A stretch of DNA of 64,000 nt from Pseudomonas cichorii (lineage in GTDB: Bacteria > Pseudomonadota > Gammaproteobacteria > Pseudomonadales > Pseudomonadaceae): the NCBI RefSeq assembly GCF_018343775.1, contig NZ_CP074349.1, positions 1,044,001 through 1,108,000 on the forward strand, in the 5' to 3' direction. The translations under genes and the position numbers were made by a program. The notes below the pieces were generated by a model. That model saw only the letters and a list, made by a program, of their open reading frames with translations. It made no database searches and had not been told where the DNA came from. This document shows, one piece after another, positions 1-7,445 of this stretch; the first letter of the stretch is position 1, and the number at the start of each line of letters is the position of its first letter.

Positions 1-48
1 CCGGAGCCGTTCGACCTGATCTTCGCCGCCAAAAGCAGCGATTCATGA
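1..48 (+). CDS. C-terminal end of an upstream gene (partial)
   Basis: The first 15 codons of the window read PEPFDLIFAAKSSDS followed by TGA at 46-48, in frame from base 1. They stop 34 bases before the E1-alpha start and on the same strand, so this looks like the end of a gene lying outside the window, possibly co-transcribed with the dehydrogenase operon. Too little is visible to name a family. Confidence 0.4.
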   Translation, partial: PEPFDLIFAAKSSDS

Positions 49-82
49 TCACCACGCATACCCCGCGTGACTGGAGTAGCGA

Positions 83-1180
83 ATGTCTAACAAGATCAAG
101 CTTGCGTATACCCGTTACCTGGCCCCCGACGGTCGCTTGACCGGAGAGCTTCCCCCTTGGGCCGATGACTTCAACCTGCTGACACGCCTTTATCGGCAAA
201 TGGTCCTTACCCGTCTGTTCGACCAGAAAGCCGTCGCCCTGCAACGCACCGGCCGTATCGGCACTTACGCGCCGACCCTTGGCCAGGAAGCCATCGGTGT
301 CGCCATTGGCAGCCTGATGCATCCCGAAGACGTACTGGTTCCCTATTACCGTGACACCGCCGTACAACTGATGCGTGGCGTGCGCATGGAAGAAATCCTT
401 CTTTACTGGGGCGGAGACGAGCGAGGCAGTGCCTATGCCGAGCCTGCTGTGGCCCAGGACTTTCCCCTGTGCGTGCCGATTGCGACCCAGGCCCTGCATG
501 CCTGCGGCGTGGCCAGCGCGTTCAAGATCCGGGGCGAGCATCGCGTGGCCGTCACCACCTGTGGCGATGGCGCGACCAGCAAGGGCGACTTTCTCGAAGC
601 CCTCAATGTCGCGGGCGCCTGGCAATTGCCGGTGGTGTTTGTCGTCAACAATAACCAATGGGCGATTTCCGTTCCCCGGCGCATCCAGTGCGGCGCGCCG
701 ACCCTGGCTCAGAAGGCCATCGGAGCGGGTTTCCATGGCGAACAAGTCGACGGCAACGACATAGTCGCTGTCTACGACCGCATGCAGATTGCCCTCGAAC
801 GGGCACGCAAAGGTAAAGGTCCGGTGTTGCTCGAATGCCTGAGCTATCGACTGGGCGACCACACCACCGCCGACGATGCGACTCGCTACCGTTCCGGCGA
901 AGAGGTCAAGCAGGCCTGGCTGGAAGAGCCCGTCAAACGGCTGCAATCCTATATGGTCAGCCAGGGTGTGTGGGATGAAGGACGCGAGCAGACGCTGATC
1001 AGCGAGTGCCAGGGCCTGGTGCAAATCGCGGTGGACGTGTTTGAAAGCACCGGCACTCAGTCTCCCGAGTCCGTCATGCAACATGTCTACGCCAAATGGC
1101 CTGACGCGCTGGCGGAGCAGCATGAGTGGTTCATGGAGCGTGCTGCACGTCGTGCCGGAGGTGATCATCATGGCCAATGA
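83..1180 (+). CDS. pdhA: 2-oxoacid (pyruvate-type) dehydrogenase E1 component, alpha subunit
   Basis: Thiamine-diphosphate-dependent E1 alpha subunit (365 aa) of a pyruvate/acetoin/branched-chain 2-oxoacid dehydrogenase complex. With the beta subunit it decarboxylates the 2-oxoacid and transfers the acyl group to the lipoyl arm of E2. The ThDP motif is visible as GDGATSKGDF (residues ~155-164) followed by VVNNNQWAISVPR; the family segments YYRDTAVQLMRG and ECLSYRLGDHTTADDATRYR are also present, and the length is normal. The start ATG at 83 follows a GGAG-type ribosome site. The 3' end overlaps pdhB by 11 bp, pointing to translational coupling. Substrate cannot be fixed from sequence: the pyruvate (PdhA) name is the closest match, but an acetoin or branched-chain role is possible. 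Confidence 0.88.
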   Translation: MSNKIKLAYTRYLAPDGRLTGELPPWADDFNLLTRLYRQMVLTRLFDQKAVALQRTGRIGTYAPTLGQEAIGVAIGSLMHPEDVLVPYYRDTAVQLMRGVRMEEILLYWGGDERGSAYAEPAVAQDFPLCVPIATQALHACGVASAFKIRGEHRVAVTTCGDGATSKGDFLEALNVAGAWQLPVVFVVNNNQWAISVPRRIQCGAPTLAQKAIGAGFHGEQVDGNDIVAVYDRMQIALERARKGKGPVLLECLSYRLGDHTTADDATRYRSGEEVKQAWLEEPVKRLQSYMVSQGVWDEGREQTLISECQGLVQIAVDVFESTGTQSPESVMQHVYAKWPDALAEQHEWFMERAARRAGGDHHGQ

Positions 1181-2156
1181 AAAAGTCAGCTTGCTGGAAG
1201 CCGTGAACCTGGCGATGCACCGGGCCATGGCCGAAGACGAAAACGTCGTGGTGCTGGGCGAAGACGTCGGCGTGAATGGCGGTGTGTTCCGCGCGACTCA
1301 GGGGCTGCGTGACAGCTTCGGCTTCAAGCGGGTGATCGATTCGCCTCTGGCGGAAACCATGCTCGGCGGTCTGGTGGTCGGCATGGCGGCACAGGGTTTG
1401 AAGCCAGTGGTGGAAATCCAGTTCATGGGTTTCATCTATGCTGCCATGGAGCATCTGGTTTCCCATGCCAGCCGCATCCGCAATCGCACCCGTGGGCGCC
1501 TTTCCTGCCCGATGGTGCTGCGCACGCCCATGGGCGCGGGGATTCGTGCTCCCGAGCATCACAGCGAAAGCACCGAAGCCATGTTCGCTCACGTACCAGG
1601 CTTGCGAGTCGTCATCCCTTCCTCACCCGCCCGCGCCTATGGATTGTTGCTGGCGGCCATCGACGATCCCGATCCGGTGATCTTCCTGGAGCCGACCCGG
1701 CTCTATCGCATGAATCCGCAACCCTTGATCGACGACGGCAAGCGTTTGCCGCTCGATAGCTGTTTCACCTTGCGTGAAGGCAGCGACATTACCCTGATCA
1801 GTTGGGGCGCCAGTGTGCATGAAACCCTGCAGGCAGCCAGTGCGCTGGCCGAGCGCGGTGTTTCGGCAGAAGTCATCGATGTGGCCTGCGTCAAACCCCT
1901 GGACCTCGACACCCTTGAAGCCTCCGTACGCAAGACCGGGCGCTGCGTGATCATCCACGAAGCACCGCGTTCATGTGCCGTCGGTTCTGAAATCGCCGCC
2001 AGCCTTTATGAGCGGGCCTTCATGGATCTGCAGGCACCCATCCAGCGTGTCACCGCCCCGGATATTCCACCGCCGTTGTACCGGCTGGAGCAGCTCTATA
2101 TCCCGGCAGTGGAAGACATTCTGCATGCCTGCGACACCGTGCTCGATTTCGCCTGA
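1170..2156 (+). CDS. pdhB: 2-oxoacid (pyruvate-type) dehydrogenase E1 component, beta subunit
   Basis: E1 beta subunit, 328 aa, partner of the preceding alpha subunit in the alpha2beta2 E1 enzyme. The N terminus MANEKVSLLEAVNLAMHRAM and the segment GEDVGVNGGVFRATQGL are typical, as are DSPLAETMLGG and TPMGAGIRAPEHHSES. An in-frame ATG exists at 1041, but the start at 1170 is preferred because it is preceded by GGAGGTGATC, an almost perfect Shine-Dalgarno sequence, and because the protein then begins where the family begins. It overlaps pdhA by 11 bp and lies 18 bp before the E2 gene, so the three are one operon. Confidence 0.88.
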   Translation: MANEKVSLLEAVNLAMHRAMAEDENVVVLGEDVGVNGGVFRATQGLRDSFGFKRVIDSPLAETMLGGLVVGMAAQGLKPVVEIQFMGFIYAAMEHLVSHASRIRNRTRGRLSCPMVLRTPMGAGIRAPEHHSESTEAMFAHVPGLRVVIPSSPARAYGLLLAAIDDPDPVIFLEPTRLYRMNPQPLIDDGKRLPLDSCFTLREGSDITLISWGASVHETLQAASALAERGVSAEVIDVACVKPLDLDTLEASVRKTGRCVIIHEAPRSCAVGSEIAASLYERAFMDLQAPIQRVTAPDIPPPLYRLEQLYIPAVEDILHACDTVLDFA

Positions 2157-2174
2157 CGCCCAAGGAGGCTTGCG

Positions 2175-3278
2175 ATGAAATATTTCAAACTGCCCGATCT
2201 GGGCGAAGGTCTGCAAGAAGCGGAAGTGGTCCAGTGGCACGTCAAGGAAGGTGACACCGTGCGTGCCGATCAACTGGTGGTTTCGGTCGAAACCGCCAAG
2301 GCCATCGTCGATATCCCCGCACCTTATGACGGCGTGGTCGCCAAACTGTTTGGCGGCGACGGCGATGTCCTGCATGTGGGCGAACCCCTGATGGCCTTTG
2401 AAGGCGAGGGCGATGCCGGCACTGTAGTCGGACGCCTTGAAGGTGGCGGCAGCCAGGATGATCAGTTCTGTGTCGGTGCAGCGCCTTCGACCCGTGAACA
2501 CCTGTCCATAAAAGCCACGCCTGCTGTGCGCCAACTGGCCCGGCAACTGGGTGTGGAATTGAACGCTCTGGCGGGCTCAGGCAATAACGGCCTGATCACT
2601 CGCGCCGATGTCGAGCGGGCGGCACAGATCGAGCGCGACCGTTTTGGCGGCCAGCGCTTGCGCGGTGTGCGGCGCAGCATGGCGCTGAACATGGCCAAGT
2701 CCCATGCTGAAGTGGTGCCGGTAACAATCTTTGGTGATGCCGACTTGCATCGCTGGGCGCAGGCCCGTGATCCATTGATTCGTCTGGGCAAGGCCATGGC
2801 CGAAGCCTGCAAGGTGGAGCCGGTGCTCAATAGCTGGTTCGACGGCAAATCCCTGTCGATCAAGCAGCATGAAACCCTCAACCTGGGCATCGCCGTCGAC
2901 ACGCCGGATGGCTTGTTCGTACCGGTGCTGCGTGATGTGGGCAACCGAACGGCGGCTGACCTGAAAGAAGGCATGAGTCGCTTGCGCGCCGACGTCAAAG
3001 CCCGCTCCATCCCGCCGCAGGAAATGATGGGCGCAACCATCACCCTGTCCAACTTCGGCACCTTGTTCGGGCGTTACGCCAACCCGATTGTCGTACCGCC
3101 GCAAGTGGCAATCATTGGTGCAGGAGGGATTCGTGAAGAGCCTGTGGCCATGAATGGAGAGGTGGTTATTCACCCGATCCTGCCGCTGTCACTGACCTTC
3201 GATCATCGAGCTGTAACGGGAGGCGAAGCAGCGCGATTCTTCAAGGCGCTGGTGGATGAGCTGGAGAAGCCGGAATGA
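2175..3278 (+). CDS. 2-oxoacid dehydrogenase E2 component (dihydrolipoamide acyltransferase)
   Basis: E2 core enzyme, 367 aa, carrying acyl groups from E1 to CoA. Domain order: one lipoyl domain (residues 1-76) with the lipoylated lysine in VETAKAIVDIPAP; a flexible linker; a peripheral subunit-binding domain (ATPAVRQLARQLGVEL...GLITRADVE, ~115-150); and a catalytic domain ending in LTFDHRAVTGGEAARF. The active-site histidine (~344) and following arginine are present, but the usual HRxxDG motif reads HRAVTG, so the aspartate is replaced by threonine. The start has AGGAGG-type spacing (caaggaggcttgcg before ATG). No E3 (lipoamide dehydrogenase) gene follows, so E3 must be supplied from elsewhere. 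PdhC, AcoC and BkdB are all possible names. Confidence 0.85.
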   Translation: MKYFKLPDLGEGLQEAEVVQWHVKEGDTVRADQLVVSVETAKAIVDIPAPYDGVVAKLFGGDGDVLHVGEPLMAFEGEGDAGTVVGRLEGGGSQDDQFCVGAAPSTREHLSIKATPAVRQLARQLGVELNALAGSGNNGLITRADVERAAQIERDRFGGQRLRGVRRSMALNMAKSHAEVVPVTIFGDADLHRWAQARDPLIRLGKAMAEACKVEPVLNSWFDGKSLSIKQHETLNLGIAVDTPDGLFVPVLRDVGNRTAADLKEGMSRLRADVKARSIPPQEMMGATITLSNFGTLFGRYANPIVVPPQVAIIGAGGIREEPVAMNGEVVIHPILPLSLTFDHRAVTGGEAARFFKALVDELEKPE

Positions 3279-3301
3279 TGGAGGTGTAACAGGTTGCATC
3301 T

Positions 3302-3344
3302 TTCGCGAATGAATTCGCTCCCACGGAGCGAATTCATTCGCGAA
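3302..3344. repeat. REP-like inverted repeat / probable bidirectional terminator
   Basis: TTCGCGAATGAATTCGCTCC faces its own reverse complement across a ~4-base loop. It sits between the convergent E2 and yebG genes and can fold into a long hairpin. The same arm recurs near 27.6, 29.6, 33.3 and 40.2 kb. Confidence 0.85.
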
Positions 3345-3352
3345 CCCCCGAT

Positions 3353-3622
3353 TCACTCGGTTTCAGCTTCGGTTTCACTCAACAACTCATTCAAGGCATC
3401 CGGCTGGCTCTTGAAGGCGCGGGCGAAGATGTCGCGATTTTTTGCCATGTAAATCCCGGCTTCTTCAACCTGGGCTTCCGTCAGCGACGGCACGGCCTTG
3501 TTCAACACTGTTGCCAGCAACTCGGCGAGTTCAAGCATCTTGTCATGACGATCAGCTTCGGCTTTATCCATGAACAAACGCTCCAGATCTCGGCTGCTGC
3601 GGTATACCACTTCGACGGCCAT
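3353..3622 (-). CDS. yebG: YebG family DNA-damage-inducible protein
   Basis: Small 89-aa protein whose N terminus MAVEVVYRSSRDLERLFMDK and segment KAEADRHDKMLELAELLATVL align by eye with E. coli YebG, an SOS-induced protein whose biochemical role is poorly defined. The acidic C-terminal tail (LLSETEAETE) is also typical. Regulation is visible: a canonical LexA box lies about 40 bp upstream of the start. The gene is monocistronic and convergent with the dehydrogenase operon, separated from it by a REP-like hairpin. Confidence 0.88.
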   Translation of the reverse strand: MAVEVVYRSSRDLERLFMDKAEADRHDKMLELAELLATVLNKAVPSLTEAQVEEAGIYMAKNRDIFARAFKSQPDALNELLSETEAETE

Positions 3623-3659
3623 TCACTACCTCACATGCCCTTGCGATAAATTTAATGAA

Positions 3660-3679
3660 TACTGTATTTTTGTACAGTG
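3660..3679 (-). promoter_or_regulatory. LexA (SOS) box upstream of yebG
   Basis: CTGTATTTTTGTACAG fits the CTG-N10-CAG LexA consensus with an AT-rich core. It sits 38-57 bp upstream of the yebG start codon, where it would cover the promoter. yebG is a known SOS gene in enterobacteria. Confidence 0.85.
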
Positions 3680-3880
3680 TTTAGCATAAGCCAATCCGCT
3701 TCCCTTGAATAGTGGCCTGAAAACACATTTTTTGTCTGCCCGGTGTGCCTTGCGACAACCCGTCGCGCTCTCAACCATAGCCTATGGCCCTGTTCCTGCT
3801 TTAAAAAGCAGCAGTGCAGAGTGTCATGTGCATACAGCATCATCCGGTTGGTAAAAATTCAGGTTTAGAGGTAGAGCGTC

Positions 3881-4369
3881 ATGGGAAACAAATGGGCAGA
3901 AAAGATGCGGCAAAAAGTGCATTCGCAGGCCGAATCGCTGGGGAATCTCTGTGTGGAGAGCTTCCACTTTCTGGCACTGTTCGCCATCGGCGCCATCACT
4001 GCCTGGGCATCGGTCGTCGCCTTTCTGGGCATGGTCGAAAAAGGCAACATCACGGTCGATGACATCCTGCTGCTGTTCATCTACCTGGAACTGGGTGCGA
4101 TGACGGGGATTTACTTCAAGACCAACCACATGCCCGTCCGCTTCCTGATCTACGTCGCCATCACGGCACTGACCCGGTTGCTGATCTCGGACGTCTCCCA
4201 CCACAACCCGCCAAGTATCGGGATCATCTACCTGTGCGGCGGCATCCTGCTGCTGGCGATTTCGATTCTGGTGGTGCGTTATGCGTCGTACAAATACCCG
4301 TCGGCGAAGATTCCGGACCCGTTCAGTAATGTGAAAGGGGCGGTGACGGAGGAGAAGGGCGAGGTTTGA
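3881..4369 (+). CDS. psiE: PsiE family phosphate-starvation-inducible membrane protein
   Basis: Integral membrane protein of 162 aa with four hydrophobic segments (about 24-48, 60-78, 86-102 and 112-131). The family pattern is visible in LLLFIYLELGAMTGIYF and in HMPVRFLIYVAITALTRLL. PsiE is induced by phosphate starvation in E. coli, but its molecular activity is unknown. The start at 3881 follows GAGGTAGAGCGTC. The gene stands alone and ends at a strong hairpin terminator. Confidence 0.85.
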   Translation: MGNKWAEKMRQKVHSQAESLGNLCVESFHFLALFAIGAITAWASVVAFLGMVEKGNITVDDILLLFIYLELGAMTGIYFKTNHMPVRFLIYVAITALTRLLISDVSHHNPPSIGIIYLCGGILLLAISILVVRYASYKYPSAKIPDPFSNVKGAVTEEKGEV

Positions 4370-4378
4370 TGGTTTGGG

Positions 4379-4401
4379 GCCGGAGCGGGTGCTCCGGCTT
4401 T
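4379..4401 (+). terminator. Rho-independent terminator after psiE
   Basis: GCCGGAGC-GGGT-GCTCCGGC followed by TTTA: an 8-bp GC stem with a 4-base loop, ten bases after the psiE stop. Confidence 0.75.
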
Positions 4402-4462
4402 ACTGGGTTTGGTGTGTTTCAGCTTTTGGCCGTTCTCTGCCCGTCGCCAGACGGCAGAAAAC

Positions 4463-4649
4463 GGCCGATTCTGTTGAAAAAGTCGACCTTGGTTTCCACG
4501 GCAGAAAAGTACGCGTCTGAGATTGAAATCCTTACTTTTGACTGAGGCTTCCGGGCTCAGATTTCACGTAGCAACGTGCAAAAGTTGCATTTTCCCCGGT
4601 CAATATACGGGCAGTTTGAGCGGAGCGACTTTTTCAACACAATCGGCCA
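4463..4649. repeat. MITE-like element, left copy (187 bp)
   Basis: The element starts GGCCGATTCTGTTGAAAAAG and ends with the inverse complement of that sequence (23-bp terminal inverted repeats, one mismatch: CTG versus GTG). It is non-coding. A second copy, nearly identical and in the same orientation, lies at 11792-11978; one difference seen is gact/ggct in the interior. The two copies bracket the defence-like genes between them. No transposase with matching ends is in the window. Confidence 0.85.
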
Positions 4650-4879
4650 GAAGCAGACGTAGGCATCAGCTCCGCATTTGACGGCTGGCAGCCGCCTTCC
4701 CTCATTTTCACTTTTTTAGATCTTCGTGCCATAGGTACTGTGCAGCAATTGCTCGCTTTTTCAATCTCCGACTAGCGGCCCAAGCAGCTAAATCCCACCA
4801 ACCTCGACCACAGGCCTTTACAAGGTACTCTGCAATGTTGATATCGTTGCATATCGATTCTGCGCGAAGGACTGCTCAC

Positions 4880-5638
4880 ATGTCTTCCATTACTGCTCTT
4901 GATGCTCAGGGCCAGCGGCTGTTGGCGCTCCTAGTAGCCAAACTACCCTCTGCAAGGCCTACAAACCCGCAAACCTTCATCGGTTACAAGGAAGCGCACG
5001 ACCGTCTCGGCCTACCTCAGCTGCGAGAAAAATTTGGCGAGAGCCTCAAGGCGCAAGGACTCCATTCTCTTGCTGAGTGGACGCATGAAACTGGCAAACC
5101 AGCGATCACCGGCTTGGTGATTGATCGCAACTCATTGATGCCGGGCAAAGGCTACTTTGAGTTGTTTGGCCGACAGCCAGAGGACTTTGCCTGGTGGAGG
5201 GAGGAAATCGAAAAATCGAAAAGCTTCGATTGGTTGCCATTTCTCCCGCAGGAGACTGTTCCAAAGTCGCCTGCGGCCGTTGATATTGAAGGTTCAACTG
5301 ATCGCGCAGAAGTAACAACTTATCGGATCATTCGCGACACATTGCTGGCGCGGCGAGTCAAGCAACTACACAACTACCAATGCCAGCTCTGCGGTCACAC
5401 GATCGTACTACCTGATGGGAGCCGGTACGCTGAAGCCCATCATGTTCAGCCACTGGGAGCCCCCCATAACGGACCGGACATATTGGAGAACATCGTCTGC
5501 GTGTGCCCGAATCACCACGCCGAGCTTGATTACGGCGCACGCACTCTCAACCAAGCCGACCTCCGACCAGTAGAGGGACACTCCCTTGGCGGCCGCTATG
5601 TGGCATACCACAATACGAACGTCCACAAGGTGCCTTAG
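4880..5638 (+). CDS. HNH endonuclease domain protein
   Basis: 252-aa protein with a C-terminal HNH nuclease fold. A zinc-knuckle pair is visible as CQLCG (168-172) and CPNHH (209-213), flanking the catalytic AEAHHVQPL (184-192) and the conserved NIVCVCPNHHAELDYG. The N-terminal ~130 residues are not recognised. The start at 4880 is preferred over the in-frame ATG at 4835 because GAAGGA precedes it. It is followed after 29 bp by a HEPN-like gene on the same strand, so the two probably form an operon. It lies just inside the left MITE-like repeat and is a candidate anti-phage or restriction nuclease; target unknown. Confidence 0.8.
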   Translation: MSSITALDAQGQRLLALLVAKLPSARPTNPQTFIGYKEAHDRLGLPQLREKFGESLKAQGLHSLAEWTHETGKPAITGLVIDRNSLMPGKGYFELFGRQPEDFAWWREEIEKSKSFDWLPFLPQETVPKSPAAVDIEGSTDRAEVTTYRIIRDTLLARRVKQLHNYQCQLCGHTIVLPDGSRYAEAHHVQPLGAPHNGPDILENIVCVCPNHHAELDYGARTLNQADLRPVEGHSLGGRYVAYHNTNVHKVP

Positions 5639-5667
5639 GCACCCGCAAACAGCGAGGACTCCGTAAC

Positions 5668-6138
5668 ATGACCACGCCTACCGAATTGGATCGCCTTGCC
5701 TTTTCGTTTTTTCGCGAATTCGCACGCTGCGAGTATTGCCTCAAGACTGTTGGGCTTCTGGAGGGTTCCCCAAGCAAACCACAGGCCGACTGGGGCACCT
5801 TTGCAGCACAGGTGATCGCAGTTTTTGACGTGCCACCGAATGCCGAAACTGAAGGAGCGATCCAGTACTACCTTACTCATCCCCCTAAAAAACAAGTGCT
5901 TTTAGACGGAGTCCTCAGTTGGTCGACGACGCTTCCCAGTCATCAGAGCCAAGCAGAACTTGTTCTGCGCCTCGTATGCAGAGTGAGGAACAACTTGTTC
6001 CATGGGGGGAAATTCAACGGCCATTGGTTTGAGCCACAAAGGAGCAAGGAATTACTTCATCGAGGGCTGGTAATCCTACGAGCGGTAGTCTCAGGCCACT
6101 CCAAGGTTCGCGAAGCCTATGCGAATCGGGCTTACTGA
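5668..6138 (+). CDS. HEPN-like hypothetical protein
   Basis: 156-aa, mostly helical-looking protein of no family I can name with certainty. The segment RVRNNLFHGGKF (105-116) contains R107-x4-H112, the RxxxxH signature of HEPN ribonuclease/nucleotide-binding domains, in the RNxxFHG form common in uncharacterised HEPN proteins. The start has a clear GAGGA site. It is 29 bp downstream of the HNH nuclease gene, an arrangement that suggests they act together. HEPN proteins are often RNA-cleaving toxins in defence systems; that role here is inference. Confidence 0.6.
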   Translation: MTTPTELDRLAFSFFREFARCEYCLKTVGLLEGSPSKPQADWGTFAAQVIAVFDVPPNAETEGAIQYYLTHPPKKQVLLDGVLSWSTTLPSHQSQAELVLRLVCRVRNNLFHGGKFNGHWFEPQRSKELLHRGLVILRAVVSGHSKVREAYANRAY

Positions 6139-6314
6139 TCGGCTCTGATGACCGTCCACTCTTGGCCGAAGACAATCAGTCGGCGTCTACGGATACACCT
6201 AGGCTTGCCTGAACGGCTTTTTTTGGAGAGTTTTAAAAACTCGGCAATATCGGGCATTTTATTCGACCAACAAGCAGCACACGCCCCCAACCAAACCCCA
6301 CAACCAAGAGACAT

Positions 6315-7304
6315 ATGAATAGATTCCTATACAAATACATGCCTTTAAGACCGGACTTCTTTAAAAATCCAATGATCCGGGCAACTCCGGCCTTGGATCT
6401 GAACGATCCTTTTGAAGGACACTTCAACAAAAACCAAGTGCGCGACGCAGATCGAAACCAAAGAGAATATTACAAAAAAAATGGTAAAGAGGTCTACGAA
6501 ATTGACGACGCAGCAATCAATGACAGCATGGGAGTAATCCAAAGCGAGCTATTCGACCTAGGCATTCTTTCTTTTACTGAAGACTACAACAACCCACTCA
6601 TGTGGGCTCACTATGCCGACAACCATAAAGGAGTAGTAGTCGAGTTCGACTTTAGCGTTCCATTTTTCACGGACTCGCTGAAAGAGGTTAATGGCCGCAA
6701 GAGTCGATTCGGAGAAAGCTATCTTGCTGACTTCTTTGAGTTCCCAGAGAAAGTTGATTATCGCAGAGAAATGCCAAGCTTTGAGAGATCGGAGCTTTCA
6801 GCACCGGATTCAATGAATGAATTCCACTGGAATAAATTCAATCGCACGATATTATTCACCAAAGCAAATGATTGGATTTACGAGAAAGAACAGCGATCTA
6901 TTGTCCAGCTAAAAGACGCCGATTCAATAATATGCAACGACAACCCGTACATTAGAAAACAATGCACTCTCGATCCTAGCATTGAGCTGGTAGAATTAGG
7001 GAATAACAAAATACAAATAATCTACCCTAACGAGTACGAGATGCACGAAGAAATGGGGGATCAAAGCATAAAAACTGAGATTCATTTTTTAGCCACAGAC
7101 TACAAGGAGCCAGCCATTCATTTGTTTAGAATTAACCCTATAGCCATTAGCGGAGTGTATTTCGGGTGCAACGCCACTGAGTCTCTATCTTTGGAAAATA
7201 TAGAAAAAAACTCATCCCTGAAGCATCTCACCAATATTTATAAAATGCGCATCAATGACACGCAGTACCAGTTAAACCCCTCCAAACTAATAAAAAATAT
7301 CTAG
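6315..7304 (+). CDS. DUF2971 domain protein
   Basis: 329-aa protein with the DUF2971 signature: an N-terminal LYKYMPLRPDFFKNP followed by LNDPFEGHF, then SFTEDYNNPLMWAHYADNHK and VVVEFDF, and later NDWIYEKEQR. DUF2971 proteins are common in defence islands and next to mobile elements, but their activity is not established. The gene is clearly more A+T-rich than its surroundings and uses codons such as AAA, ATA and TTA much more often, suggesting recent transfer from another source. It is convergent with the helicase gene. Confidence 0.8.
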   Translation: MNRFLYKYMPLRPDFFKNPMIRATPALDLNDPFEGHFNKNQVRDADRNQREYYKKNGKEVYEIDDAAINDSMGVIQSELFDLGILSFTEDYNNPLMWAHYADNHKGVVVEFDFSVPFFTDSLKEVNGRKSRFGESYLADFFEFPEKVDYRREMPSFERSELSAPDSMNEFHWNKFNRTILFTKANDWIYEKEQRSIVQLKDADSIICNDNPYIRKQCTLDPSIELVELGNNKIQIIYPNEYEMHEEMGDQSIKTEIHFLATDYKEPAIHLFRINPIAISGVYFGCNATESLSLENIEKNSSLKHLTNIYKMRINDTQYQLNPSKLIKNI

Positions 7305-7445
7305 GCGACACCTACGGCGCACCTGATTTTGGCGATGGCAGACTGACTGCCTAGGGGCGACATGAATCAGTCGCCGTAGGCGGCAGTCTACCGATACCAG
7401 TCAGTCATGAAAGGAAGAAGCAGTGAACGCGGAAATATGCCAGCG

